A DNA stretch of 36,560 nt, taken from contig NZ_PDZH01000042.1 of the NCBI RefSeq assembly GCF_002735695.1, positions 1 to 36,560 of the forward strand. Reading direction: 5' to 3'. The notes below the pieces were generated by a model. It was not told where the DNA came from. It saw only the letters and a program-made list of their open reading frames with translations, and did no database searches. This document shows positions 9,398 through 18,196 of the stretch, piece by piece (positions within the stretch are counted from its first letter, which is position 1; the number at the start of each line of letters is the position of its first letter). The DNA comes from Chitinimonas sp. BJB300. Its GTDB lineage: Bacteria; Pseudomonadota; Gammaproteobacteria; Burkholderiales; Chitinimonadaceae. Made by a program: the position numbers and the translations under genes.

Positions 9398-10312
9398 TCA
9401 CGTGAAGCGCTTGTCCAACCACGCCGCGAAATCGGCATACACCTCAGCGCGATTACGTTCATTCAACATCTCGTGACGGCCTTGTGGATAAATGGTGACA
9501 CTCACATCGTGCAGACCGGCTGCCTGGTAACGATCAGCCAATTGCTTACAACCTTTGCCACCCATGCTGACAGGGTCGTGCGAGCCAGCAAGTAACCAAA
9601 CCGGTATATCTGGCAAGCCACTTTCACGCGCTTCCCTGGTTTCCATTTCGACAATGCCAAGGAATAGATCACGCCATAGCCCTGCCGAACAATCAAAACC
9701 CGCCATTGGATCGGCGAGATAGGCATCTACTTCTTCCGGCACCCGGCTCAGCCAATCAAAAGTGGTACGTGATGGCACGAAGCGTAGATTGAATGTACCA
9801 AATACCAGTTTACGCATCAGGGCTGAGGGCTGGTCCCAACCACTACTTCGGCCCGAAACTGCAGCAATACCTGCCATTACGCGGGCCAGGGCTGATTGAC
9901 GAAAACCGGTAGCCGACAAAATCAAACCGTTCGTCAATTCGGGCTCTGCAAGCACCAGTGATCGGGCAACAAATGAACCCATGCTATGTCCAAACAAAAC
10001 CACCGGTAGACCTGGGCTATGTCGACGGACGTGAGTGAGCAAGCAGACCAGATCGCCCACCACTTTTTTCCACCCCTCTGTATCGGCAAAATGGCCAAGC
10101 CGGCCATGCTGTACGCTTTGCCCGTGGCCACGATGATCCAATGCCCAGACCTCGCAATCGTGTTGGTTGAGGAAACGGGCGAAATCATCGTAACGGGCCG
10201 CATGTTCGGCCATACCATGGGCAATCACCATTACGCGTCGGGCCCCTGGCTGGGGCCAGTGATAAGTGGTGATGGCATGTCCATCGACCTGAAGCAACTT
10301 CTCGATCTGCAT
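9398..10312 (-). CDS. alpha/beta hydrolase, monoacylglycerol lipase / lysophospholipase type
   Basis: The protein has 304 residues from the ATG at 10312 (MQIEKLLQVDGHAITTYHW). The frame remains open to 10477, but that extension looks unrelated. The family signature is HGMAEHAARYDDFARFL, with oxyanion HG, and WALDHRGHGQS. The nucleophile elbow is GHSMGS, and the predicted acid and base are GSHDPVS and GRHEM. It resembles PldB/hydrolase-4 enzymes that cleave monoacylglycerols or lysophospholipids. There is no signal peptide, so it is cytosolic. Substrate cannot be inferred further. Confidence 0.88.
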   Translation of the reverse strand: MQIEKLLQVDGHAITTYHWPQPGARRVMVIAHGMAEHAARYDDFARFLNQHDCEVWALDHRGHGQSVQHGRLGHFADTEGWKKVVGDLVCLLTHVRRHSPGLPVVLFGHSMGSFVARSLVLAEPELTNGLILSATGFRQSALARVMAGIAAVSGRSSGWDQPSALMRKLVFGTFNLRFVPSRTTFDWLSRVPEEVDAYLADPMAGFDCSAGLWRDLFLGIVEMETREARESGLPDIPVWLLAGSHDPVSMGGKGCKQLADRYQAAGLHDVSVTIYPQGRHEMLNERNRAEVYADFAAWLDKRFT

Positions 10313-10478
10313 AGAGACGGTTTGATCCTCGGCTAGGCACCGTTGAGATAAGGTGGGTAATCGCCATTTGTTGCTATTTTCCAGTCGCGAAACAAACGCA
10401 GGCGGAATCTCACCAGCCCGGCAGAGGGTCTGGCTAGAATGGCAAAAACGGCCGCTGGAGTGCACTGCAAGTTTCAAA
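10313..10478. other. gap upstream of the hydrolase, nothing recognised
   Basis: No gene, tRNA or clear promoter is visible here. The region must contain the leftward promoter of the hydrolase and leads into a degenerate repeat copy. GAGGATC lies 14 nt before the ATG and is only a weak ribosome-binding candidate. Confidence 0.4.
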
Positions 10479-10603
10479 CTCTTTCAAAAGCGGTAGTAAG
10501 CAACCATGAACAAGGTGAAACGCAACACTGAAAGCCGGAGTGTACTTGGGTACGGGCAACTACGAACCGCTTGGCGCGCAGCGCCTTAGCAGAAGCTTTC
10601 GAG
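10479..10603 (+). repeat. degenerate MITE-like repeat, type 2 (copy F)
   Basis: The core GCCGGAGTGTACTTGGGTAC matches the type-2 core of the 19301 copy (ACCGGAATGTACTTTTGTAC). The preceding AAGGTGAAACGCAACACTGA matches GGGTGAAGCGCAGCGCAGA. The ends are eroded (ACTCTTTCAAAAGC against CTCGAAAGCTTCTGC reversed). It lies in the leader of the next hydrolase gene. Confidence 0.6.
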
Positions 10604-10675
10604 TGCATTGGCTTTAATAAATGGATACATAGCAAGACAAGTAAACAGGTTTAAAGACCGGGAGAGTAAACATAT

Positions 10676-11617
10676 GTGGCAGAAGACACCATGAACGGCT
10701 GGTTGGCAGTAGGCATCGTCGGCTTGCTGCTCGTCGCCTTTGCATTGAGCTGGCGCTATTGGCCTATCTCGATACTGGCCATTGCGCGCAAACGTGCAGG
10801 CTTACGTCGGCATAGCATTGGAGTGGATGGCTTCGAAATGGTTTATTACAGCGGAAGCCGCCGTGACAAGCCGCCCATGCTGTTTCTACATGGTTTTTCG
10901 GCTGACAGCAGCAACTGGCTTTATCTGGTGCCAAGCTTCAGCCGCGACTACCGTATTTTGGTACCGGACTTGCCAGGATTTGGTGAAACCGGTTATTTGC
11001 CTAAGTCCTATGCGCTTGATGTCCAGTTAGGACGCCTGAAGGACTTCATGGACATGCTGCATCTGGATCGTGTCCATCTGGCAGGTAATTCGATGGGCGG
11101 TTATCTGGCCGCCGCTTTCGCCGCTACCTACCCCGAAAGGGTGGCTAGCTTGGCCCTATTCAATGCCGCCGGGGTCGACATGCCCAAGCGCAGCCCTTTT
11201 TACGAAGCTGCGCTCGCGGGAGAAAACCAGCTGCTGATCCGCAAACCCACCGACTTCGACAATATCCTCAAACTGGTTTACCACCGTAAGCCCTACATAC
11301 CCGGCTTTTTGCGCGACTACCTGATCACGCGCGGCATGGCACAGGCCGACAATCAAAATCTGATCTTCAAAGAAATGTTTGATCAGCGTATCTGGCTGGA
11401 TGAGCGGCTGCTTAATATCCGCGCCCCGACATTAATTTTGTGGGGTGATGATGACAGAGTGCTCGACGTTTCTTCCCTCCAGCTCTTCAAAGCTGGCATT
11501 CCCCATGCCCACACCGCAATATTGGCCAAATGCGGCCATGTGCCGATGCTGGAAAAGCCCGCCGCCACCGCAAAAGTTTATCGTGCGTTCTTGGCCGAGA
11601 CATTAAAAAATGCCTGA
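10676..11617 (+). CDS. membrane-anchored alpha/beta hydrolase (lipase-like)
   Basis: The 313-residue protein has an N-terminal hydrophobic anchor (about residues 8-26, WLAVGIVGLLLVAFALSW), so it is probably held in the inner membrane with the catalytic domain exposed. The hydrolase motifs are FLHGFSADSSNW (oxyanion), GNSMGG (nucleophile serine), WGDDDRVLD (acid) and CGHVPMLEKP (histidine). The best start is a GTG at 10676 after GGGAGAG. An in-frame ATG at 10691 would still include the anchor. Its nearest types are Moraxella/Psychrobacter lipase-like enzymes. It is convergent with the LytTR regulator. Confidence 0.87.
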   Translation: MAEDTMNGWLAVGIVGLLLVAFALSWRYWPISILAIARKRAGLRRHSIGVDGFEMVYYSGSRRDKPPMLFLHGFSADSSNWLYLVPSFSRDYRILVPDLPGFGETGYLPKSYALDVQLGRLKDFMDMLHLDRVHLAGNSMGGYLAAAFAATYPERVASLALFNAAGVDMPKRSPFYEAALAGENQLLIRKPTDFDNILKLVYHRKPYIPGFLRDYLITRGMAQADNQNLIFKEMFDQRIWLDERLLNIRAPTLILWGDDDRVLDVSSLQLFKAGIPHAHTAILAKCGHVPMLEKPAATAKVYRAFLAETLKNA

Positions 11618-11652
11618 TAGTCTTCTCAATGGTGGTAGCACAATCAATGTAG

Positions 11653-12408
11653 CTAGCTCAAATCCCCACGACGGAACTCACTCACGACATGCGCCTGCCG
11701 TCGGCTCACTGACAACTTTTCGTTGCTCCCTTCAAGTAGCGCGAGCCAATGCCCCTCGCACTCTTTTTCAAAGCCAGTCAGTTTGTCACGCGCTACCAAG
11801 CAATTACGGTGGATGCGCAAAAAACGCTCGCCAAACTCAGCTTCCAACTGGGTTAGCGATTCTTCAAGCAAGTATTCTGCTTCGCGGGTTCTAAGCGTCA
11901 CATATTTCAGCTCTGCTTTCAGGTAGAGCACGGCATCCACTGGTACCAACCTTACCCTACCCCGCTCGGCAACACTGAAATAACGCCGGGCCCCTGGCGA
12001 CAACGCTTGCAATGTATCCTGAGCCGGATGCGGGAGTTCGCGGGCTCGGCGCAGCGCTGCCAGCAAACGCTCTTCTCGGATTGGCTTGAGCAGGTAATCC
12101 AACGCGTGAACTTCGAATGCCTGCACCGCAAACTCATCGAAGGCAGTGCAGAACACCACGGCGGGTCGGTGATGAAGACGGTTCAAATGCCGCGCCAATT
12201 CCAAGCCACTCATGCCTGGCATATTGACATCGGTCAGCACCAAATCAGCCGGATGAACCACTAATTTTTCAATGGCCTCCTGACCAGTCTGCGCCGACCC
12301 CACAACCTCGTGCGGGACTTCAGCGCGGCAATCGGCCAACAGGTCTTGCAAACGGCTCAAGGCCGGCGGTTCATCATCGACCAGGAAGAGGCGGAGCATG
12401 GCAGTCAT
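11653..12408 (-). CDS. algR: LytTR-family response regulator (AlgR-like)
   Basis: The 251-residue protein has a receiver domain with acidic pocket D11-D12, phospho-acceptor D60 (LTDVNMPG), T88 and K108 (LLKPI). A C-terminal LytTR DNA-binding domain carries YLKAELKYVTLRT, LEESLTQLEAEF and FLRIHRNCLVARD. It starts 2 bp after the stop of the histidine kinase and is surely co-transcribed with it. AlgR-type regulators control virulence traits, exopolysaccharide and type IV pilus genes in other species; the targets here are unknown. A second ATG three codons on (MLRLFLVDDE) is an equally good start. Confidence 0.93.
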   Translation of the reverse strand: MTAMLRLFLVDDEPPALSRLQDLLADCRAEVPHEVVGSAQTGQEAIEKLVVHPADLVLTDVNMPGMSGLELARHLNRLHHRPAVVFCTAFDEFAVQAFEVHALDYLLKPIREERLLAALRRARELPHPAQDTLQALSPGARRYFSVAERGRVRLVPVDAVLYLKAELKYVTLRTREAEYLLEESLTQLEAEFGERFLRIHRNCLVARDKLTGFEKECEGHWLALLEGSNEKLSVSRRQAHVVSEFRRGDLS

Positions 12409-12410
12409 GG

Positions 12411-13460
12411 CTAAGACACTTTTCTCGTCGGTTTAGCAGTAATAACAGGGCGGTAAGGCAAACTCAGATGTACTTGATAATAGTCATTCCCGACCACAGT
12501 TTTCAGACTAGCTTCAGCATCAAAATGTAAAGCCAACCGTTCGCGGATATTTCCCATTGCCATCTTATTGCCCGCGTGATGCCCGCCCCCTGCTTTGTAA
12601 TAGGGGTTACGTATATCAATATGCAACTCCTCACGCGAACGAAAAATATTAATACTGATCCATCCCGGTGTTATCGAAGGCTCGATCCCATGATAGACGG
12701 CGTTTTCAAGCAAGGGCTGTAAAGTCAAAGGGGGAATCAGCGCGTCCGTCGGCATTCTCTCTGTATGCCACTCCACCCGTAGTCGATCTCCCAGGCGCAA
12801 GGACTCTATACTGAGATACTGCCGCGCCAGCGCCACTTCCTTTTCCAATGAGCAAAGATCACTGTTTTCGGCCATGAAAACACGGAAAAGATCAGCTAGA
12901 TCTTCCAGTGCGCGTTCCGCCTTACGGGGTTCTTTGCGGATCAAGCTCAATACAGCATTCAAGCTATTGAACAAGAAATGAGGACGAATGCGTGCCTGTA
13001 AGGCTTGTAGCCTGGCTACGGTGAGAAGCGGGGACATCGCCCGACCACGCAAGCGAAAGTAACCAAACTGCCCTACGCAAAGTATGAATACGTACAGCAC
13101 GACTCGCAGGTAGTTGCTGAAATTTGCCGGATACAGGCTGGACATCACGGCGCGCATTGCCAGACAGCTGAACAGCACCAACAACACGCAGACCATCACA
13201 CCGTGTCGATAAGGCAGACTTTTCAAACCGTCCCGAAATAAAGCCAGTAGCGCCAATGCCATCAAAAGAGCTGGCTCCAGCAGCGCTGCATTGCTTGTAA
13301 ATCGCTGGATTGCTTCAGAAAAATTTTCAGTAGCAGCAACAGCAACGGCTATGGACACTATATTTATCGATAGCAACACACGCAGACTGATGCCCAAATT
13401 ACGAAAATCCGGGAGTTGATCGGGGATGGTAGGTGGTAGCGGACTGGTCATTGCCAGCAT
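12411..13460 (-). CDS. algZ: LytS/AlgZ-type sensor histidine kinase
   Basis: The 349-residue protein has about four membrane segments in the first 140 residues. It then has the His_kinase motif RPHFLFNSLN with phospho-acceptor H161. The ATP-binding part has the N-box LQPLLENAVYHGIEP and a glycine-containing NKMAMGNIRERL stretch, with a poorly defined second G-box, as usual for this family. It has no separate periplasmic sensor domain, so the signal is probably sensed in or at the membrane. Three codons in, another ATG (MTSPLPP) could be the true start. It phosphorylates the regulator encoded immediately downstream. Confidence 0.93.
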   Translation of the reverse strand: MLAMTSPLPPTIPDQLPDFRNLGISLRVLLSINIVSIAVAVAATENFSEAIQRFTSNAALLEPALLMALALLALFRDGLKSLPYRHGVMVCVLLVLFSCLAMRAVMSSLYPANFSNYLRVVLYVFILCVGQFGYFRLRGRAMSPLLTVARLQALQARIRPHFLFNSLNAVLSLIRKEPRKAERALEDLADLFRVFMAENSDLCSLEKEVALARQYLSIESLRLGDRLRVEWHTERMPTDALIPPLTLQPLLENAVYHGIEPSITPGWISINIFRSREELHIDIRNPYYKAGGGHHAGNKMAMGNIRERLALHFDAEASLKTVVGNDYYQVHLSLPYRPVITAKPTRKVS

Positions 13461-13496
13461 TATATGCAGATAGCATGATATTCGCTTAAGCGCATG

Positions 13497-13575
13497 TCAG
13501 AATCTGTTCAACGTCTTTTGCCGAGCAGGTCCCTCGTGGGAGGGGGCAGGCAGAAAAACATTGAACATATTCTAA
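13497..13575. repeat. short inverted-repeat element upstream of comM
   Basis: The ends GAATCTGTTCAACGTC (from 13500) and GAACATATTC (to 13572, reverse GAATATGTTCAATGT) form an imperfect inverted repeat like those of the longer repeats. The interior differs and contains its own CCCTC/GAGGG hairpin. Flanks are TCA and TAA. It could be an internally deleted or unrelated relative. Confidence 0.5.
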
Positions 13576-13582
13576 AGCGCTC

Positions 13583-13598
13583 GTTTATCCACATAAAC
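13583..13598 (+). promoter_or_regulatory. consensus DnaA box within a dyad, upstream of comM
   Basis: TTATCCACA (13585-13593) is the perfect DnaA 9-mer and sits inside the dyad GTTTAT-CCAC-ATAAAC. It ends 16 bp before the comM start codon. Regulation by DnaA is only a possibility. Confidence 0.45.
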
Positions 13599-13614
13599 CT
13601 GGGGTGGGAAGAAC

Positions 13615-15105
13615 ATGTCGCTGGCGGTCCTTTACAGCCGAGCCCTCAGTGGAGTACATGCCCCCGAGGTGGTGGTTGAAGCCCATTTGGCAAACGGCCT
13701 GCCTAGCTTCACCATTGTCGGACTACCCGACGCCGAGGTAAAAGAGGCGCGGGACCGGGTTCGAGCCGCTATCCAGACAGGCCGATTTGAATTCCCGGCG
13801 CGACGAATCACCGTCAACTTGGCGCCAGCCGACTTGCCCAAAGAAAGCGGCCGTTTTGACCTCCCCATCGCACTGGGCATTCTGGCCGCCAGCGGACAAA
13901 TCCCGCTTGATAAACTTGACCAGTATGAGTTTGCAGGCGAATTGGCGCTTACCGGCGATTTGCGCCCTGTACGCGGCGCATTGGCGATGTCATTGGCGGC
14001 AAGCAAGGCGAATCGCAGCTTTATCTTGCCACTCGCCAGCGCCGACGAAGCCGCGCTCATCAGCAACTGCAATGTGCTCGGGGCCGGTAGTCTGGCTGCC
14101 GTTTGCGCACACCTGGCTGGTCATGCCTTGCTCAGCCCTCGGGCTATGCCCGCGGCGGCCACCCCCGTTCAGTATGCCGATCTTGCCGATGTAAAAGGCC
14201 AGCAGCCTGCCAAGCGCGCCTTGGAAATTGCCGCCGCGGGTGGGCATTCGCTGCTCATGGTCGGCCCACCCGGCACGGGTAAGTCGATGTTGGCGGCCCG
14301 TCTTCCAGGCATATTGCCGCCCATGGACGAGGCCGCGGCTTTGGAAACTGCCGCCTTGCAGTCACTGGGTTCACAGGGGTTTTCCGCCGCCAATTTTGGG
14401 CAACGCCCTTATCGCGCCCCACACCACACGGCCTCTGCCGTAGCCTTGGTTGGGGGCGGGTCCGAGCCACGGCCGGGCGAGATCAGCCTGGCGCATCACG
14501 GCGTGCTTTTTCTCGATGAGCTGCCGGAGTTTGACCGCAAGGTTTTGGAAGTACTGCGTGAGCCACTGGAAAGCCGCCGCATCACCATCTCACGCGCAGC
14601 TCGCCAAGCCGAGTTCCCCGCGGCCTTTCAGTTAATCGCCGCTATGAACCCGTGCCCCTGCGGCTACGCCGGCCACCCGAATGGCCGCTGCCGTTGCACA
14701 CCAGACCAGATAGCTCGTTACAAAGGTAAGCTGTCCGGGCCTTTTCTTGATCGTCTCGATTTGATAATTGAAGTCCCGGCAGTCAGCCAATCTGAACTGA
14801 CCGCTTCGGCAACGGGCGAGACAAGCAGCCGTGTGCGAGAACGTGTTACCAGCGCGCGGAAGAAACAACTACATCGACAAAAAATGGAAAACGCTCGCCT
14901 AAGCAGTCGCAAGCTCGATACCGTTGCGAAGCTAAATGCGGAAGAGCAAAAGCTGATGGCGCTAGCGATGCAACGTTTGGACCTTTCAGCCCGGGCATAT
15001 CACCGTATTTTGCGTGTTGCCCGCACCATCGCAGATTTGGCAACCAGCGATAACATTCAAACCAACCATCTGGCTGAGGCAATTCAATACCGGCGGGCTT
15101 TATAA
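13615..15105 (+). CDS. comM: ComM/YifB Mg-chelatase-like AAA+ ATPase
   Basis: The 496-residue protein has the normal ComM length. An N-terminal domain (SGVHAPEVVVEAHLANGLPSF, then DLPKESGRFDLPIALG) precedes the AAA+ core. Walker A is GPPGTGKSMLA at about residues 217-227, and Walker B is VLFLDELPEF. A Mg-chelatase zinc-finger-like segment NPCPCGYAGHPNGRCRC follows, then LSGPFLDRLDLIIEVP. ComM is a hexameric helicase that promotes branch migration during natural transformation. GGGAAGAAC precedes the ATG. Together with the pilY1 gene it suggests, without proving, natural competence. Confidence 0.96.
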   Translation: MSLAVLYSRALSGVHAPEVVVEAHLANGLPSFTIVGLPDAEVKEARDRVRAAIQTGRFEFPARRITVNLAPADLPKESGRFDLPIALGILAASGQIPLDKLDQYEFAGELALTGDLRPVRGALAMSLAASKANRSFILPLASADEAALISNCNVLGAGSLAAVCAHLAGHALLSPRAMPAAATPVQYADLADVKGQQPAKRALEIAAAGGHSLLMVGPPGTGKSMLAARLPGILPPMDEAAALETAALQSLGSQGFSAANFGQRPYRAPHHTASAVALVGGGSEPRPGEISLAHHGVLFLDELPEFDRKVLEVLREPLESRRITISRAARQAEFPAAFQLIAAMNPCPCGYAGHPNGRCRCTPDQIARYKGKLSGPFLDRLDLIIEVPAVSQSELTASATGETSSRVRERVTSARKKQLHRQKMENARLSSRKLDTVAKLNAEEQKLMALAMQRLDLSARAYHRILRVARTIADLATSDNIQTNHLAEAIQYRRAL

Positions 15106-15148
15106 CGTACACCCACCGGGAAACCCAGCTCTCACAGAACCTTGGAAC

Positions 15149-15757
15149 TCAAAAAACGTAGGTGCCAAATAACCCTACATGCTTGCCACTATAGCTTTTA
15201 CCAGAAACAGGTTCTTTATACCGCTCGCTTACCGCCCTCAATGTAAACATCAAGTCAGGCACGGCTTGCCAGCCTAGCTCAACCACCCCGCCCGTATTAG
15301 ATTCATGCCTAAAGGATGTCTTAACACCTTTTACATAATATGTCAGATTATTCCGGGTTGCCTTACGTACGCCACCACCAAAGAAAAATGTATCGTTTAT
15401 ATGATAATGCGCGAGCAATTCAATTGGATATCTGCCAAAAGTTATCTTATCTGGCGCTCCTTTTCCCGCCGAATCCGCATGGTAACCATAAGTTAGTTGG
15501 GCAGAAATTGGTGAAGCAGACATTTTCCAATACGCGCCCATATTCAATTGATAGCGCTCACCCGCTTTAATGTCAGTCTCATCAATTAAGTTACCTGTGG
15601 AGACATCGAAAATACTGGCCCTTAGCACTTTATCCCCACCCCCGGTGTAGCCCAAGCTCATCATGAAGCGAAAATCGGATTTGGCTTCAGCCAACGAAGA
15701 AACAGAAACAAACAATCCCAACAATCCGACACATAGCCGGCTAGCACTAACAGACAT
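15149..15757 (-). CDS. predicted outer-membrane beta-barrel protein
   Basis: The 202-residue protein has a Sec signal (MSVSASRLCVGLLGLFVSV, cleavage probably after SLAEA). Alternating amphipathic strands follow, such as RFMMSLGYTGGG, ISAQLTYGYHA, ELLAHYHIN and DLMFTLRAVSERY. It ends in a C-terminal phenylalanine (LFGTYVF), the usual BamA-recognition residue. I do not recognise a named family; function is unknown. It is convergent with comM and has a GAGGGCC site before the ATG. Confidence 0.75.
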   Translation of the reverse strand: MSVSASRLCVGLLGLFVSVSSLAEAKSDFRFMMSLGYTGGGDKVLRASIFDVSTGNLIDETDIKAGERYQLNMGAYWKMSASPISAQLTYGYHADSAGKGAPDKITFGRYPIELLAHYHINDTFFFGGGVRKATRNNLTYYVKGVKTSFRHESNTGGVVELGWQAVPDLMFTLRAVSERYKEPVSGKSYSGKHVGLFGTYVF

Positions 15758-15874
15758 AAGGCCCTCCCAGAGTCATTTTTCGGAGCGCGTCACTATGCTG
15801 AACGCACGAATAAGCTTAATCGATTGTGACGCACTTGGCTGCGAACACACTTCGCGGCTAGAATGGCGGCCTTC

Positions 15875-15948
15875 GCGGGCGTCGTATAATGGCAATACCC
15901 TAGCTTCCCAAGCTAGAGCCGTGGGTTCGATTCCCATCGCCCGCTCCA
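15875..15948 (+). tRNA. glyT: tRNA-Gly (anticodon CCC)
   Basis: The acceptor stem is GCGGGCG (15875-15881) with CGCCCGC (15938-15944), followed by encoded T-CCA. The anticodon stem CTAGC/GCTAG encloses loop TTCCCAA, so the anticodon is CCC, reading GGG. The T arm GTGGGTTCGATTCCCAT is canonical. It is single and followed by its own terminator. Confidence 0.95.
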
Positions 15949-15955
15949 GTTACTG

Positions 15956-15985
15956 AAAAGCCAGCTTAACCAAGCTGGCTTTTTC
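15956..15985 (+). terminator. intrinsic terminator after tRNA-Gly
   Basis: The stem AAAAGCCAGCTT/AAGCTGGCTTTT with loop AACC is followed by further T residues. It separates the tRNA from the thiolase gene. Confidence 0.92.
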
Positions 15986-16073
15986 AATGGGTTGCGCACT
16001 GGGTGTGTTGCCTACACCCAGTCTTGGCATGGGGCAGAGTAAACTCATGGTTTTCCTGCCGAATAATTCCTCG

Positions 16074-17360
16074 ATGCCCCAAACTACCCTGCGTCGTGTT
16101 GCCATTATCGGCGGCAGTCGTATTCCATTCTGTCGCTCCAACACGCTTTACCAAGATCAACCCAATCTGGCGATGTTGACCGCCGCCCTCAACGGCTTGG
16201 TCGATAAATTTGGTCTGACCGGCGTTGAAATCGGCGAGGTGGGTGCCGGTGCAGTGATATCGCACTCCAAGGATTGGAATCTAGCGCGTGAAGCTGTGTT
16301 ATCCAGCAAGCTTTCACCCTTGACCACTGCTTATACCGTGCAGATGGCCTGTGGTACCAGCTTGCAAGCCATGGCCCAGTTAGGCGCAAAAATCGCTACA
16401 GGACAGATAGATAGCGCCATCGCCGGCGGTGCGGATACCACGTCGGATGCACCCATTGTATTCGGCCGCCGCTTCGCCCAACGGCTGATCAAGGTTGCCA
16501 ATGCGAAGACGTTTGGTCAAAAACTGGCAGCCTTCAAGGGCTTTGGCTTTGGGGAACTGAAGCCTTCCTCACCCAATGCCGGCGAACCACGTACCAAGAT
16601 GTCGATGGGCCAGCATTGCGAGCTAATGGCCAAGCAATGGGGTATCAGCCGCGAAGACCAAGACCACTTCGCTTATATGAGCCACCGCAAAGCTGCCGCT
16701 GCGTTTGCCGATGGTTTCTTCGAAGACTTGGTCATACCCTTTGCCGGCGTGAAGCGGGACAACCACTTGCGGGCAGACACCTCGCTGGAAAAACTTGCCA
16801 GCCTCAAACCCGCTTTCGACCGCGAATCGGGCCAGGGCACCCTTACCGCTGGCAACAGCACACCATTAACCGATGGCGCATCGGCTGTTTTGCTGACGTC
16901 CGAAGATTGGGCGCTTGCTCGCGGCCTACCAGTGCTGGCCTACCTGACCTATGCCAGGACCGCGTCAGTCGATCTTGTCGCCGGAGAAGGCCTCCTGATG
17001 GCGCCAACCGTCGCCGTGGCACGTATGCTAAGAGATGCCAACCTTACTTTGCAGGATTTCGACTTCTACGAAATCCATGAAGCCTTCGCAGCCCAGGTAC
17101 TCTGCACCCTGCGGGCGTGGGAATCCGTCGAATACTGCAGAGACAGGCTGGGCTTGCGCGGCGCGCTGGGTAGCATCGACCCGGCCAAGATCAATGTCGT
17201 CGGCAGCTCTCTGGCGTTTGGTCACCCCTTTGCAGCCACCGGCACCCGCATTGTGGCGAATCTGGCAAAGCTGCTGAACCAACGCGGTAGCGGCCGCGGA
17301 CTGATTTCAGTTTGTACTGCCGGGGGCATGGGTATTGCCGCCATCCTGGAAAAACTCTAG
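16074..17360 (+). CDS. thiolase, acetyl-CoA C-acyltransferase (FadI-like)
   Basis: The protein has 428 residues from the ATG at 16074 (MPQTTLRRVAIIGGSRIPF). The frame stays open upstream with ATGs at 16029 and 16047; none has a clear ribosome-binding site, so the start is uncertain. The active site is complete: nucleophile C93 in MACGTSLQ, EIHEAFAAQ, SLAFGHPFAATG and the second cysteine in CTAGGMG. FadI-type thiolases cleave 3-ketoacyl-CoA in beta-oxidation; a biosynthetic acetyl-CoA acetyltransferase is the alternative. No fadJ partner is adjacent. Confidence 0.92.
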   Translation: MPQTTLRRVAIIGGSRIPFCRSNTLYQDQPNLAMLTAALNGLVDKFGLTGVEIGEVGAGAVISHSKDWNLAREAVLSSKLSPLTTAYTVQMACGTSLQAMAQLGAKIATGQIDSAIAGGADTTSDAPIVFGRRFAQRLIKVANAKTFGQKLAAFKGFGFGELKPSSPNAGEPRTKMSMGQHCELMAKQWGISREDQDHFAYMSHRKAAAAFADGFFEDLVIPFAGVKRDNHLRADTSLEKLASLKPAFDRESGQGTLTAGNSTPLTDGASAVLLTSEDWALARGLPVLAYLTYARTASVDLVAGEGLLMAPTVAVARMLRDANLTLQDFDFYEIHEAFAAQVLCTLRAWESVEYCRDRLGLRGALGSIDPAKINVVGSSLAFGHPFAATGTRIVANLAKLLNQRGSGRGLISVCTAGGMGIAAILEKL

Positions 17361-17389
17361 ATAGCTGGTACTACTGGCTATCTAGCCAC

Positions 17390-17535
17390 TTAGAACCGGT
17401 CTAAAGTCTCGCGAGCTAAGACAAGATAAGGCGAAAACAGCCGAGGAAGCGGAGTTTACAAGTGGTAAATGAGCATTCCGAGGGTGTTTTCAACGCCATA
17501 TTGCCAACGCGCAGCAGACTTTAGACAGGTTCTTA
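17390..17535 (+). repeat. MITE-like repeat, type 1 (copy A)
   Basis: The body 17393-17532 (140 bp) is bounded by inverted repeats GAACCGGTCTAAAGTCT and, reversed, GAACCTGTCTAAAGTCT. TTA stands on both flanks. It is nearly identical to copy B at 22271 and has a central GTTTAC..GTAAAT hairpin. It lies 37 bp upstream of the parA-like gene, probably in its leader. Confidence 0.9.
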
Positions 17536-17572
17536 CAAATATTTACGCAGCCCCACAGATTGAGAGTACGGC

Positions 17573-18196
17573 ATGCAAACCATACTAATCGCCAACCCCA
17601 AGGGTGGGGCTGGCAAATCCACACTGGCGACTAATCTGGCCACCTACTTTGCCTGGCAAGGACATAAAGTGGTGCTGGGCGACACAGATCGGCAACAATC
17701 AACCGCCTATTGGTTAAGCCTGCGCTCACATAATTTCCCCAGCATTGGCACATGGGACTGTAGCGAAGAGCTTCCCACCAAGCCGGCAAAAGATTGCGAG
17801 AAGGCGATCATCGATACACCGGCTGGTTTACGTGGCAAAAAATTGGAAGTCGCGTTAAAGCTGAGCGATCACATATTGGTGCCAGTGCAGCCATCAAGTT
17901 TTGATATGTGGGCCTCGCAAGACTTTTTTGCCCGGTTGGCCGAGGAAAAGCGGGTACGCAAAGGCAAGGTCAGCGTGGGTGTAGTAGGAATGCGGGTGAA
18001 GGCCAATACCCGGGCTAGCCAGCAATTGATCGACTTCCTGGCCCAATTTGAACTACCGGTGCTGAGCTGCCTGCGCGACACGCAGTACTACCTGCAGACC
18101 CTGCCACGCGGCATGGGCATTTTCGATTTACCGGTAACACGGGTCGCGCGCGACCTGGAACAATGGCAACCGATTTTGAAGTGGCTGGAAGAATGA
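17573..18196 (+). CDS. orphan ParA/MinD-type P-loop ATPase
   Basis: The 207-residue protein has the deviant Walker A KGGAGKS (signature K10, K15), the switch-I region GDTDRQQS and Walker B-like IIDTPAG. The family (ParA, MinD, VirC1, MipZ) positions DNA, proteins or organelles by ATP-dependent dimerisation. The small size and lack of an N-terminal HTH match the orphan type. No parB or centromere is next to it. Its last codons overlap the start of the G3E GTPase gene (ATGA), so the two are translationally coupled. Repeat copy A lies just upstream. Confidence 0.92.
   Translation: MQTILIANPKGGAGKSTLATNLATYFAWQGHKVVLGDTDRQQSTAYWLSLRSHNFPSIGTWDCSEELPTKPAKDCEKAIIDTPAGLRGKKLEVALKLSDHILVPVQPSSFDMWASQDFFARLAEEKRVRKGKVSVGVVGMRVKANTRASQQLIDFLAQFELPVLSCLRDTQYYLQTLPRGMGIFDLPVTRVARDLEQWQPILKWLEE

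Noticed and set aside
9483-9491. Exact DnaA 9-mer (TGTGGATAA)
   Set aside because: It lies inside the coding sequence of the hydrolase with no other boxes nearby; expected by chance.
17573-18196. Chromosome partitioning parA of the origin region
   Set aside because: No parB follows, no parS-like site was seen, and the partner gene is a G3E GTPase; it is better called an orphan ParA-type ATPase.
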